NCBI GenBank assembly: GCA_022448645.1 | Contig: JAKVBZ010000018.1 | Location: 1-34,121 of the forward strand | DNA from: Pirellulaceae bacterium | Lineage (GTDB): Bacteria; Planctomycetota; Planctomycetia; Pirellulales; Pirellulaceae | DNA length: 34,121 nucleotides | Reading direction: 5' to 3' | Shown here: positions 1-8,165 of the stretch, piece by piece | Layout: the number at the start of each line of letters is the position of its first letter | Numbering within the stretch: position 1 is the stretch's first letter | Notes under the pieces: model-generated | Database searches by the model: none | What the model was told of the DNA's origin: nothing | What the model saw: the letters and a program-made list of their open reading frames with translations, nothing else | Position numbers and translations under genes: made by a program

Positions 1-110
1 TTGCCGCTGCCGGCATGACGCAAGATGAATCCCCAACCGCCCGGACCGGGATTTCCACTACAAGCTCCGTCGGTGTACAGGTGAACGACTGTTGGTTGCG
101 ATGAAGGCAT
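1..110 (-). CDS. rnhA: Ribonuclease HI, N-terminal part (runs off the left edge)
   Basis: The first 36 residues are visible and contain the strand [16 protein letters not shown], the diagnostic first beta strand of RNase HI, with the first catalytic aspartate in DGAC. RNase HI hydrolyses the RNA strand of RNA:DNA hybrids, removing R-loops and primers in the cytoplasm. The ATG at 110 is the only sensible start, and it begins 33 bases after the histidine kinase stop on the same strand, so the two could be co-transcribed. The remaining catalytic acids (Glu, Asp, Asp) lie outside the window, so intactness cannot be judged. Confidence 0.9.
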   Translation of the reverse strand, partial: MPSSQPTVVHLYTDGACSGNPGPGGWGFILRHAGSG

Positions 111-143
111 ATGGCAATTCGAAAGTGATTTGCCGAGGATCGG

Positions 144-2111
144 CTATTGGTTTGAGATTTCCGCGTTGACATCTTCGACTGGCACTGGAGGGGACGTAAC
201 GTCTGTCGTGGGACGTGCCAGGTCAAGGCGATAAGGTTTGGTGATTTCGTCGAGTTTGGTTGCCAGGGAGGAATCTCGTAAAGGACGATCTACGCCCCGC
301 CACGGCAGGTGTACGGTGAATGAGCTACCTTTGCCGAGATCACTCTCAAAGGACACATCTCCACCGAGCAGTTTACAGAGCTCCTTGACAATGGATAGTC
401 CTAAACCGGTTCCTGTGTAAGATCGTGTCAAACTATCAGTGCCAGGCGAATTACCTTGGCGAAATTTTTCAAAAATTACCGAACGATCTTCTTCGGCAAT
501 GCCCACACCAGTGTCAGTAACCGTCAGTGCCAATTGATTGTTGGAAGTTTGGTTGGCGTTGACCGTAATCAGTCCTCCCTCTGGAGTGAATTTGATGGCG
601 TTGGACAATAAGTTCGTCAGGATTTGTTGAACTTTGCTTTGGTCCTGATACAAGGGTGGCAGGTCGGGTTCAATATGGGTTTCCAGGTCGATGTTCTTCT
701 CTTCGGTCAACGAACGAACCAAATCGCATTGAGCTTTTACCACGGCTGAAATTCGGAATTCTGACAGCCGAATTTCCATCTTGCCGCTCTCGACTTTGGC
801 CAAATCCAAAATGTCATTAATCATATCCAACAGTAGACGACCTGATTGCTGGATATTCACAACGTATCGCTGTTGTTTGTCATTCAGCGCATCAATGCCT
901 TTCAGGACGTCAGAGAACCCCAGAATACTGTTGAGTGGCGTTCGCAATTCATGGCTCATATTTGCCAAGAAATCGCCTTTGAGCCGATTCATTTCGTACA
1001 GCTTCATATTGGCTTGAGCCAGCTCGTCGACTTTATTGTCCAGATTCTCGTTAAGATGTTTTAGTGCATTTTGCGCATCTACCAAACTCCTCATCATGCG
1101 GTTGAACGCAGATGCTAATTCCTCAAACTCATCGTTTGTGTGTATGTCGGCACGCAGGTGAATATTTCCCCGAGAGATCTCGTCGCTAACGTCGCGTAAA
1201 TGCTTGAGAGGCTTGACCACGACATACCGTACGATCAGGTACATGGCGACCATGGCCACGAATACAGTCAAGATGGCAGTGGCCAACAGCAAGGCACGGT
1301 TGGTGTTGATTGCCACTTGTGTCTTGCGGGCTGGAATGATCGCATGAATCACCCAAAACGGAGGAATCTGTCCCAAAATGGGATCGTCTAGATCAGAGGA
1401 ACCAGGAGGGTGTTGAGATTTCGAATGGCAATCCAAACAACTTTCACCACGAAAGTATACTGGCTGGTAGTAGTGGTACTTTCCTTTTTCTCGGCGCTCC
1501 GCATGGACTGGTTCGATCTCTCGCGTTGCAGCAAGCGATGGCTGTTCGGAATCCGCTTCGTTGTCAAGCGGTTGGACTTCTATTTCGTCTTGCGCCGAGT
1601 CTGCTTCTAACTTCGCTAATTGTTCTCGATAGCGAGCTTTCAGGTCGAGCAATAACTTGCGTTCAGCTTCGTCGCGCGGTCCTCGGACTTCTTTTACATA
1701 GGCATCGTCACGTACGTTGTCGTCGGCCGGTGGTTCCGGATGGAGGCTCAACAGGTTCCACTGATACGGTTGCGTCTGCATGTCGCGGATCATGCCAAAC
1801 AGCATCTGCTGAGTGTCGTCCGGACGAGACTCTTCGAGCTCTTTGGGGGGGTAGGCGACGTAGTGATATTTGAGCAATGCCAAGTCTACGAAGTCTCGGC
1901 CTGCTTGCCTGTTTTGACGCTCTACAAACCTTTCCATCCTACGACCAGACCACCAAAAGCTGCCCATGATCAGCAAGAACAGGCACCCGCCAAACAGCAA
2001 TCGGCATTTGCGTTCCAGATTGGTTTCACCCAGTACACGCTTGAATGAACGATACGACATGGCTGCCTGTTGGCTCAACGATGGCACAGAGGCTTCGTTG
2101 ACATCTTGCAT
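144..2111 (-). CDS. Membrane sensor histidine kinase with periplasmic heme-binding (DUF3365-like) domain
   Basis: This 655-residue protein has a membrane helix at about 35-53 and a periplasmic region of about 215 residues containing a c-type heme motif CLDCH (225-229). A second helix follows at about 273-295, then a HAMP segment (297-350), a HisKA box MSHELRTPLN with phospho-acceptor His387, and a full HATPase (N box near 500, G boxes DTGVGI and GTGLGLS). The CxxCH placed between the helices resembles DUF3365/Tll0287-type sensors, so the likely role is redox or gas sensing through covalently bound heme, with signalling by autophosphorylation. No response regulator lies beside it; the downstream neighbour is rnhA. 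The start is the ATG at 2111; a second Met at residue 18 is possible, and neither has a clear Shine-Dalgarno. Confidence 0.92.
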   Translation of the reverse strand: MQDVNEASVPSLSQQAAMSYRSFKRVLGETNLERKCRLLFGGCLFLLIMGSFWWSGRRMERFVERQNRQAGRDFVDLALLKYHYVAYPPKELEESRPDDTQQMLFGMIRDMQTQPYQWNLLSLHPEPPADDNVRDDAYVKEVRGPRDEAERKLLLDLKARYREQLAKLEADSAQDEIEVQPLDNEADSEQPSLAATREIEPVHAERREKGKYHYYQPVYFRGESCLDCHSKSQHPPGSSDLDDPILGQIPPFWVIHAIIPARKTQVAINTNRALLLATAILTVFVAMVAMYLIVRYVVVKPLKHLRDVSDEISRGNIHLRADIHTNDEFEELASAFNRMMRSLVDAQNALKHLNENLDNKVDELAQANMKLYEMNRLKGDFLANMSHELRTPLNSILGFSDVLKGIDALNDKQQRYVVNIQQSGRLLLDMINDILDLAKVESGKMEIRLSEFRISAVVKAQCDLVRSLTEEKNIDLETHIEPDLPPLYQDQSKVQQILTNLLSNAIKFTPEGGLITVNANQTSNNQLALTVTDTGVGIAEEDRSVIFEKFRQGNSPGTDSLTRSYTGTGLGLSIVKELCKLLGGDVSFESDLGKGSSFTVHLPWRGVDRPLRDSSLATKLDEITKPYRLDLARPTTDVTSPPVPVEDVNAEISNQ

Positions 2112-2650
2112 GAATGTGGATAGTTACACCATTCTACGGACCTATTCCCTGCCAAACCAGAGCGATTAAACGAGACGTGCTGATCGCTGGACTGAGACAA
2201 ATGTCATCCTGAGGGTAGCTAAGGAGCTCAGATAATGGTTGTTCGTACGGAGATTTTGCGAAGGCTAAGCCTCTGCGGAATAAAACCAGATTTCCGCTGT
2301 TCTTTGTCGAGCTTGGAATCGCACTTTTGGGGGCTCAGGTTGTGGCGCTGCCTGAGTGCGTTTTTACATGGAACTTGGGCACGAGAGATTAGTTCTCAGT
2401 CGAACTAAGTGCTGCAATACTATTGCTATCAATGCATCCGATAACGGTTTTGTGCTAAAAATACGTCAGTGCTGGCATAGGAGGCTTGATCTTCGTCACG
2501 AACTGCCCATCATCAAAAATTTCAAGTGGCTACTACACAGCTCTAGTTTCATTTTTTCTGCTTTGCTATAGTCTGGCCCTTGTCGCGACAGCATTCATGC
2601 TTGTCATTTGCCATTTGATTTTCCTTCTCGCCCGAATTGACTAAAACAAG
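2112..2650. other. Gene-free divergent intergenic region
   Basis: These roughly 540 bases separate the leftward kinase from the rightward lipoprotein and should hold both promoters. A TATAGT at 2567-2572 could serve as a -10 for the lipoprotein, but no convincing -35 sits at the right distance. The longest open frame (2356-2571, plus) has no family resemblance or ribosome binding site. A short inverted repeat AGGCT-A-AGCCT is present near 2265-2275. Nothing else is supported. Confidence 0.5.
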
Positions 2651-3382
2651 ATGGAATCTCATCCCATACGTTGGTGCGCGATTACTCTGTTTAGCCTGAC
2701 AGTTTTTTCGTTGAGTGGCTGTGCTGCGAGTCAAAAAGTCTTGCAACAGTCATTTTTATTGGCGTGGTTACCCGAACGGGGAGACGACCCGGCCGATGTG
2801 GCTCACTTTGGGCCCCTGCCCTCCCAGGAAATCGAACAATTGCATGAGCTTTCGGAGCAGGCAGCGGACAGTGATCCCGCAGTCCAGCGACGGTTGGCCG
2901 TTGATCTTGCTTACCGCTTGCAAAACGAACAGGACCCTTTAATTCGTGTCGAAGTGGCTCGAACGCTCGGTACCCTGCGTGTATCCGAATCGTTGGAATC
3001 GCTACAGCAGGCTGCCAATGACGGTGATCCGGACGTGCGAATCGCTGTCTGTTCCGCCCTAGGACAACAAGGAGGTTTACAGGCAGCAGAAACGCTTAGC
3101 CAAATCGTACATTCGGACACGAACTTAGATGTTCGTCTAGCGGCTACCAGAGAACTTCAGGGTTTTCGTGAACTACCAGCCATGCAGGCTCTGGCAGTGG
3201 CACTCGACGATCCCGATCCGGCTATGCAGTACACTGCCATCCAGTCGTTGCGTGAGGTCAGTCCCGTCGACTACGGCGGCGACGTCGGCGCATGGCGACA
3301 ATTTGCCCAAGGCGGGACGCCACCTGCGATCGAATCGGACTCTATCTCGGTGGCGGGTTGGCTGCGGCGTCGATTTCGTTAA
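2651..3382 (+). CDS. HEAT-repeat lipoprotein
   Basis: The 243-residue product begins with a hydrophobic signal and a lipobox LSGC with Cys24, so it should be lipid-anchored on the outer face of the inner membrane or at the outer membrane. Residues of about 60-210 form repeating helical units (for example DPLIRVEVARTLGTL, DPDVRIAVCSALGQQ, NLDVRLAATRELQGF, DPAMQYTAIQSLREV) typical of HEAT or PBS-lyase-like repeats, which act as protein-binding scaffolds. The repeats lack any visible catalytic motif. The ATG at 2651 gives a complete signal peptide directly, so I keep it although no Shine-Dalgarno is evident. The partner protein is unknown. Confidence 0.85.
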   Translation: MESHPIRWCAITLFSLTVFSLSGCAASQKVLQQSFLLAWLPERGDDPADVAHFGPLPSQEIEQLHELSEQAADSDPAVQRRLAVDLAYRLQNEQDPLIRVEVARTLGTLRVSESLESLQQAANDGDPDVRIAVCSALGQQGGLQAAETLSQIVHSDTNLDVRLAATRELQGFRELPAMQALAVALDDPDPAMQYTAIQSLREVSPVDYGGDVGAWRQFAQGGTPPAIESDSISVAGWLRRRFR

Positions 3383-3785
3383 TGAAAATTGGTAGTTTCG
3401 ATGTCTGCGTAATCTTTGCGGTCTGGGTGATCTCTTTCGGTCTTGCCGCTAAGACGCAGGGTTTTGGGTGAGGCCGTTGTCGGACCTTCTCTTGCCGCAT
3501 TAAGCTTTAGCGACCGTATCGAATACGTCACCTCACGATGTTGACACGTCTCCTAATCATCACGATAGGTTGCCGCGATATCTCCCGACACGTCGTTACT
3601 AGTTGAACTTCGCGCGGTCTACTGACCCGTGGTGCTCTTTCCGCCCGATATCATAGCTATCACGGTAATATCATCGTACCCAATGCTTGTTTGTAGCAGG
3701 GGAACTCCACGGTAATTGCTGTCGCTCCAGGATATTGGCTTTGCCAAACTACACTCCATACATACTGCAAAGATCAGTTCTGCCG
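3383..3785. other. Intergenic region, possible decayed coding remnant on the minus strand
   Basis: About 400 bases separate the HEAT lipoprotein from the next rightward gene. I see no RNA gene and no clear promoter. On the minus strand an open frame ending with a stop at 3619 encodes a C-terminus containing GYDDITVIAMISGG, which resembles the last beta strand of PP2C-type phosphatases. It has no start or catalytic motifs of its own and runs backward into the following gene, so I treat it only as a possible relic. Confidence 0.35.
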
Positions 3786-5351
3786 ATGTTTCGCGCCCAT
3801 GTTGCCAGCTTGGTATTGTTTGTTTCGTTATTCTTGGCGGGACGGGCAGTTTTTCGAACGACAGTCGACAGTGAACGAACGACTTTCTCATCAGTCAAGG
3901 TTTCCAGTAGGCTGACGAAAGTTACTCCTGGACTGCTTACAGATCCAGGTGGTCACCGAGCTATATCTGGAACTGGCTGTACTCTTCAGGGAGATCTCTT
4001 AACAGCACAGCTGGTGGAAGTCATAGGTCTAGATGGTCAAAGTTCTTGGTTGCAGCATACGTCACTCAAAGTAGAGCCCACCGACCTTGATTTGGTCGAC
4101 CACGAAGAATCGACGTCACAAGACGATGCTCCGCCAATTGACAAACTGTCCAAGAATGATTCTTCAAAAACAAACGGATCTGAAGAGCTGGACAACACTA
4201 CTTTGCCCGAAGACGTCGAGTCAGTCGAGGGTGACAAGCGAGAGTCTTCTTTTGATACAGATTCCGCCAAACCTGCTCGGGGGCCGTTGGATTTTTCTCG
4301 CAAGCCTGCGATGCGGCGTTTGCATACCAAGATCAAACGCACGCTGAACGAATACTACACTCGTCATCAGAATGCACGTGACCATTGCCCTTGGGCGATC
4401 ATGCACTCGATCATCGCTTGGGGAGTGGATACCCAACTCTATCTCGACCGACGCAATGGTCAGCGAGTGAGTGCTATCGGCTGGCTATGTTTCAATGGCC
4501 GATCTCGTAACGAACGGTTGTTTTCGCTATCCCAGGGAAAGATTCGTCCTCACGAAGGCCCAGGGCTACAGGGGCATCAGGCGCAATTCTTGGCGATGCT
4601 GGCTCAATCCAAGGTGAAGCGTGGCTATCCCATGCGAATCAGTGAGCGTGACTTTACTATCGATGATCTGATTGAATACGAAAAGTCAACCTGTTATAGC
4701 GGTACAGAACTGACTTTTAAGCTGATTTCGCTTTCACATTATCTATCCCACGATGAAGAGTGGAAAAACGACCGCGGCGAAACTTGGACCGTCGCACGGA
4801 TTCTTAAAGAGGAATTGGGGCAGCCGATTCGCGGTGCGGCTTGCGGAGGAACCCACCGCTTGATGGGCTATAGTTATTCGTTGCAAAAGCATATTGACCG
4901 TGGACACGAAGTCGATGGTCAGTGGTTGCGAGCGAAAAAGTTCACAGCTCAATACCACAAGTATGCTTTTAGCTTGCAGAATAGAGATGGCAGTTTTAGC
5001 TGCAATTGGTTTGATGGCACCGGCGATTGGTACGACGACCAACGTAAAATCCAAACGACCGGACACATTCTTGAGTGGTTGGTGTATTCACTTCCAGAAA
5101 AACGCTTGGAGGACCGAAGGATTGTGAAAGCCGTCAACTTCGTAGCTTCTATGCTATACCAGAACAGGTACAACAAGGTGGAGGTAGGACCGCTAGGCCA
5201 CGCTCTGAAATCGGTGGTCCTGTATGAACACCGTGTGTTCGGGCAGGGATTTGGCCACCGTCGACTTCGCTACGACGACGTGAAAACGGAGGTCGACGAC
5301 TTAGCTAGTCGTGACACTGGCTCGTCTTCCGAAGCGACGGAGCTGCAGTAG
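3786..5351 (+). CDS. Secreted protein of unknown function with possible alpha-toroid (prenyltransferase/terpene-cyclase-like) domain
   Basis: I place the start at the ATG at 3786 (521 residues) because it gives a typical signal sequence (MFRAHVASLVLFVSLFLAG). An in-frame start at 3687 would bury that sequence 33 residues inside. After export comes a region to about residue 95, then a Ser/Asp/Glu/Thr-rich linker (about 100-165) and a conserved-looking helical domain (about 175-490). This domain contains SLQNRDGSFSCNWF, similar to QW-type motifs of alpha/alpha-toroid enzymes, plus clustered Cys and His (ACGGTHRLMGYSYS, TTGHILEWL, GLQGHQAQFLA). No family name can be given with certainty. It stands between a HEAT lipoprotein and a convergent unknown gene, which gives no functional hint. 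Confidence 0.75.
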   Translation: MFRAHVASLVLFVSLFLAGRAVFRTTVDSERTTFSSVKVSSRLTKVTPGLLTDPGGHRAISGTGCTLQGDLLTAQLVEVIGLDGQSSWLQHTSLKVEPTDLDLVDHEESTSQDDAPPIDKLSKNDSSKTNGSEELDNTTLPEDVESVEGDKRESSFDTDSAKPARGPLDFSRKPAMRRLHTKIKRTLNEYYTRHQNARDHCPWAIMHSIIAWGVDTQLYLDRRNGQRVSAIGWLCFNGRSRNERLFSLSQGKIRPHEGPGLQGHQAQFLAMLAQSKVKRGYPMRISERDFTIDDLIEYEKSTCYSGTELTFKLISLSHYLSHDEEWKNDRGETWTVARILKEELGQPIRGAACGGTHRLMGYSYSLQKHIDRGHEVDGQWLRAKKFTAQYHKYAFSLQNRDGSFSCNWFDGTGDWYDDQRKIQTTGHILEWLVYSLPEKRLEDRRIVKAVNFVASMLYQNRYNKVEVGPLGHALKSVVLYEHRVFGQGFGHRRLRYDDVKTEVDDLASRDTGSSSEATELQ

Positions 5352-5423
5352 CCTTCAGCATTCTTTTTCGTATGTTCTCTTTGCTACGCTCGGCTTGGGA
5401 GCAAAACGCCCTTTCAAACCTGC

Positions 5424-7310
5424 TCATCGTTCGTCATTCAGAAACCGTGTGACTTCGTCTACATGGCTTTGCAGGTCCGCGCTACGGCCAACTAAGGCCG
5501 GATAAATTGCAGCGACTTCCTCCAACGCATCACACAGATGCTGGGCCGCAATGATTTGATCGATCGGGACATCAGCATGGCGAAACATGGTATAGGCTTG
5601 GTTCAACGAGTCTACGTGTGTCTGACTGGCCAGCAATTGTTGCAGTTCTGTGACAATCTCGGCCAAAGGAAATCCAATGGCTGCTTTGGCGAATGCGGGT
5701 GAACCGTCGGGGCCAATGACGACTTCCCAGTTCACATATGAACCCTTCCAGGTTTTTTGTCCCGATAAGAATCCCTCATCAAGATCATCGTCCACCCGAT
5801 CGTCTGTCAGTCTGCCATTCTGGACGACTGACATTAGTGAACGGTTCGTCTTGGAGTTAGGTCCAATTTCGTCACTTTGAGGTGTCTTGCTGCTCGTTTT
5901 GTCTCGGAACCTTTGAGTTTCTCTGCAGTTCAAGCCGGCGAGCGTTTTGTTGCCAGCCGGGTCATTGTCAACGTCTGGTAACTTACCAAATCCGACAGCA
6001 TACTCTGTCGCAGCGAAAGTCAGCCGTTCTTCTTCCCACTGTTCGTGCGTTTCGGCTAATGAAAATGCAAAATTGTTTTCCAGGTTAAGCATGAACCTAT
6101 TGAACCAAATGAAACTGGGGCCATGGCCGAACAGGCCGTCTGCTTGTGCGCGGCAGATAGGGCAGGCACAGTCTTCCGTAGAGCTATCATCGGTGACCGG
6201 CATACGAGCCCGTTCGTGAGCGATGATGGCGGCATGTGTCAATCCCCGAGCTTCCTCGTTGTCGCAATCCGAGTCGTCATTCATGTTCACACCGTCGGTG
6301 TCGTGGTGTCTGCACTTCTCGGCGAGGAAATCGTTGCCGTAGTCGTGATGGTCGTAATCGTCATAGTTGCGTTCCAGCCAATGGTCTCGTAAATCTGCTA
6401 GACGCTCTACCAGCGTGACTTCCAGAAGGGTGCCTTCGTGTCGAATTAGTTCCTGGGACGCAAGGATCAGAAATCGTACGAGCTTGAAATACAAAATGAT
6501 TTGTATTGTGCCATAGCCGCTAAAACGATAAGCCAGGCTCGATTTGGGAAGTGGAGGAGGTGGGAAGCCTTGTCGTGACCACTGGGCGGCTCGGTGCGAC
6601 ATGTCACTATCGATCTGGATCCTATCTCGGAGCAAGACTTGACGAGGCGAACAGTTGCCTAAGTCTGCGCGAGAGGTCAATAACCAATCTGCATGAATCG
6701 TGCGAATCAGTTGCGACTCATCGGCCGATGTATTGTCAGTGGGAGTCTGAGCTGATGTACTTTCGTCTGGACAGATGGCAGCAAACGTGCGTTGTGAAAT
6801 GTAACGTAACAACGGTAAACCGAATAGCACATGTCGGGTGTCGATAGGTGGGTGCTGGTTGGCCTGAGCGATTCTTCGCGCAAGTACCAATTGCCAATCG
6901 TCCTTCGCTTCGTCCCAAAGCCAGTCAGAAGAGGTGTCCATCCAGACTATAGCAAAACCTTCATGAGGTTCGTTGGGGCTGGGTGCATAGATGCCGGAAG
7001 TGTCCGGGAGGTCGAAGCCACCTCCTGTCAGTACCGTGCGCCCTCGTAGGTCGATGAAACACCAAGGGCGATCCGCTGCTGCTGCCTGTGACATGTCGTT
7101 GACTTCGCGAACAGTGCCTGACCAGAGACTTTCCCTTTGGTACCTTGCAACAGCAGCCAAAAGCTCTTCGGCTGTGACCGGGTTAGCCGACAATGCTGCA
7201 AGGATCACATAGCTTGACCAATCGTCGACATTCCACTGCAGGATGGATTCTGTATCTCTGACAGTAATGAGATTTGTCAATTCGCGTTTTGTTAAATCCT
7301 GGTTCGACAT
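5424..7310 (-). CDS. Uncharacterised conserved-looking 628-residue cytoplasmic protein
   Basis: I chose the ATG at 7310 because GGAGG sits five bases before it. The open frame continues 46 codons further upstream, but that extension covers the candidate promoter. The protein has no signal peptide or membrane helix. The N-terminal part (MSNQDLTKRELTNL onward, to about 220) is globular. A middle segment (about 310-380) is extremely rich in Asp, His and Asn and is followed by a Cys cluster DCACPIC near residue 385, which could bind metal. Further on is ENNFAFSLAETHEQWEEE. A C-terminal domain starting near GSYVNWEVVIGPDGSPAFA ends in helices. I do not recognise the family and assign no function. 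Convergent with the toroid-like gene. Confidence 0.8.
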   Translation of the reverse strand: MSNQDLTKRELTNLITVRDTESILQWNVDDWSSYVILAALSANPVTAEELLAAVARYQRESLWSGTVREVNDMSQAAAADRPWCFIDLRGRTVLTGGGFDLPDTSGIYAPSPNEPHEGFAIVWMDTSSDWLWDEAKDDWQLVLARRIAQANQHPPIDTRHVLFGLPLLRYISQRTFAAICPDESTSAQTPTDNTSADESQLIRTIHADWLLTSRADLGNCSPRQVLLRDRIQIDSDMSHRAAQWSRQGFPPPPLPKSSLAYRFSGYGTIQIILYFKLVRFLILASQELIRHEGTLLEVTLVERLADLRDHWLERNYDDYDHHDYGNDFLAEKCRHHDTDGVNMNDDSDCDNEEARGLTHAAIIAHERARMPVTDDSSTEDCACPICRAQADGLFGHGPSFIWFNRFMLNLENNFAFSLAETHEQWEEERLTFAATEYAVGFGKLPDVDNDPAGNKTLAGLNCRETQRFRDKTSSKTPQSDEIGPNSKTNRSLMSVVQNGRLTDDRVDDDLDEGFLSGQKTWKGSYVNWEVVIGPDGSPAFAKAAIGFPLAEIVTELQQLLASQTHVDSLNQAYTMFRHADVPIDQIIAAQHLCDALEEVAAIYPALVGRSADLQSHVDEVTRFLNDER

Positions 7311-7400
7311 GGGTACCTCCGTTCGACGAAGCCTCGACTCTTGCAAACTTCCGCAGTCGTTGTCCCCGGGAATTTTCGCAACAAGCCGGATAGTGATGTT

Positions 7401-7429
7401 ATGTACATTATAAATATACAGTTGTACAT
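7401..7429 (-). promoter_or_regulatory. Inverted-repeat operator candidate overlapping a TATAAT -10 box
   Basis: Arms ATGTACA (7401-7407) and TGTACAT (7423-7429) form a perfect 7-base inverted repeat with a 15-base centre. The centre is AT-rich and, read leftward, contains TATAAT at 7407-7412. The site lies about 90 bases upstream of the start of the 628-residue protein. A 22-base centre-to-centre layout is compatible with binding by a dimeric regulator. No good -35 is present at 16-18 bases; a TTGACA at 7443-7448 is too far away (30-base spacer). No experimental support. Confidence 0.4.
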
Positions 7430-7688
7430 GTCCAGGTGAGGTTGTCAATAGAGGTCGTAAAAAAGTTTTCCGTGGGCGAAGAAGCGGTGTCGATGGTCCA
7501 CATACCTTCTCTCAATAGCTGCTAATCCACATGAGGTTTCTGTAGCGTTGCGTAGCACTTTGGTGTGAAGTTGCTAAGCTTGAGACTTCGAATGCCATTC
7601 GAAACTTAGAAGGCCGGTTTTTCAGGTCCGTCCATGGAGAATTCGTGGGGGACGTGCTTGGAGAACCATCCTAGGCAATTGCTTTGAA

Positions 7689-8126
7689 CTAGAATGATGT
7701 TCGTATTTGTGCGGTGACATAGCTGATCGCGCCAACAGTCACCAGCCCTGCGCCGAACCACTTAGCAAATTGTGCCAGATTTACGCCTCGATGACGAACT
7801 TTGTCCAGTTTGGCTTTCAGTCGAGAAAATTTTTCTTGAGCCTGACGTAGCTCGTCGTTGTTGTCCATGCCCTGAACGGCCGCTTTGTTCTCGCGATGGC
7901 CATGTTGGTGTGTCAATGCATGAAGTCGAGTGGTTGCAGCTTCGAGATCTCGTCCTTGTTGTTCGGTCCAGGTGGGATTGGCATCGGCCAAGGGTTGGAT
8001 CACAAAAGAAAGAAGTGACAGTAACAAGCCTCCACCGATGAAGGCGGGGCCCAGGCGTTGCAGAGCACTACTGTGTTGGTTATTTCGTTGGGCCCTGACT
8101 TGTGATTGCACGTGGTTTGCTTTCAA
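7689..8126 (-). CDS. Small membrane protein with two helices and a coiled-coil loop
   Basis: The 145-residue product has helix 1 at about 25-47 (LGPAFIGGGLLLSLLSFVIQPL), a charged, heptad-like stretch of about 57-112 (EEQ-, K-, L-rich), and helix 2 at about 118-140 (FAKWFGAGLVTVGAISYV). The start is non-ATG: the frame is open back to the DUF1559 stop with no ATG between, so the TTG at 8126 or a GTG a few codons in must be used. The first internal ATG lies near residue 78, past helix 1. It starts 39 bases after the DUF1559 stop, in the same frame, suggesting an operon and perhaps coupled translation. The function is unknown. Confidence 0.65.
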   Translation of the reverse strand: MKANHVQSQVRAQRNNQHSSALQRLGPAFIGGGLLLSLLSFVIQPLADANPTWTEQQGRDLEAATTRLHALTHQHGHRENKAAVQGMDNNDELRQAQEKFSRLKAKLDKVRHRGVNLAQFAKWFGAGLVTVGAISYVTAQIRTSF

Positions 8127-8165
8127 TTTCTTTGGGCGATTTGAGGATTTCTCAGACGGCTGATG

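Noticed and set aside
2356..2571. 71-codon open frame in the kinase-lipoprotein gap
   Set aside because: No ribosome binding site, no recognisable protein features, and skewed composition.
7407..7448. TTGACA (7443-7448) with TATAAT (7407-7412) as a classical promoter pair
   Set aside because: A 30-base spacer is far outside the sigma-70 range; only the -10 and the inverted repeat are kept.
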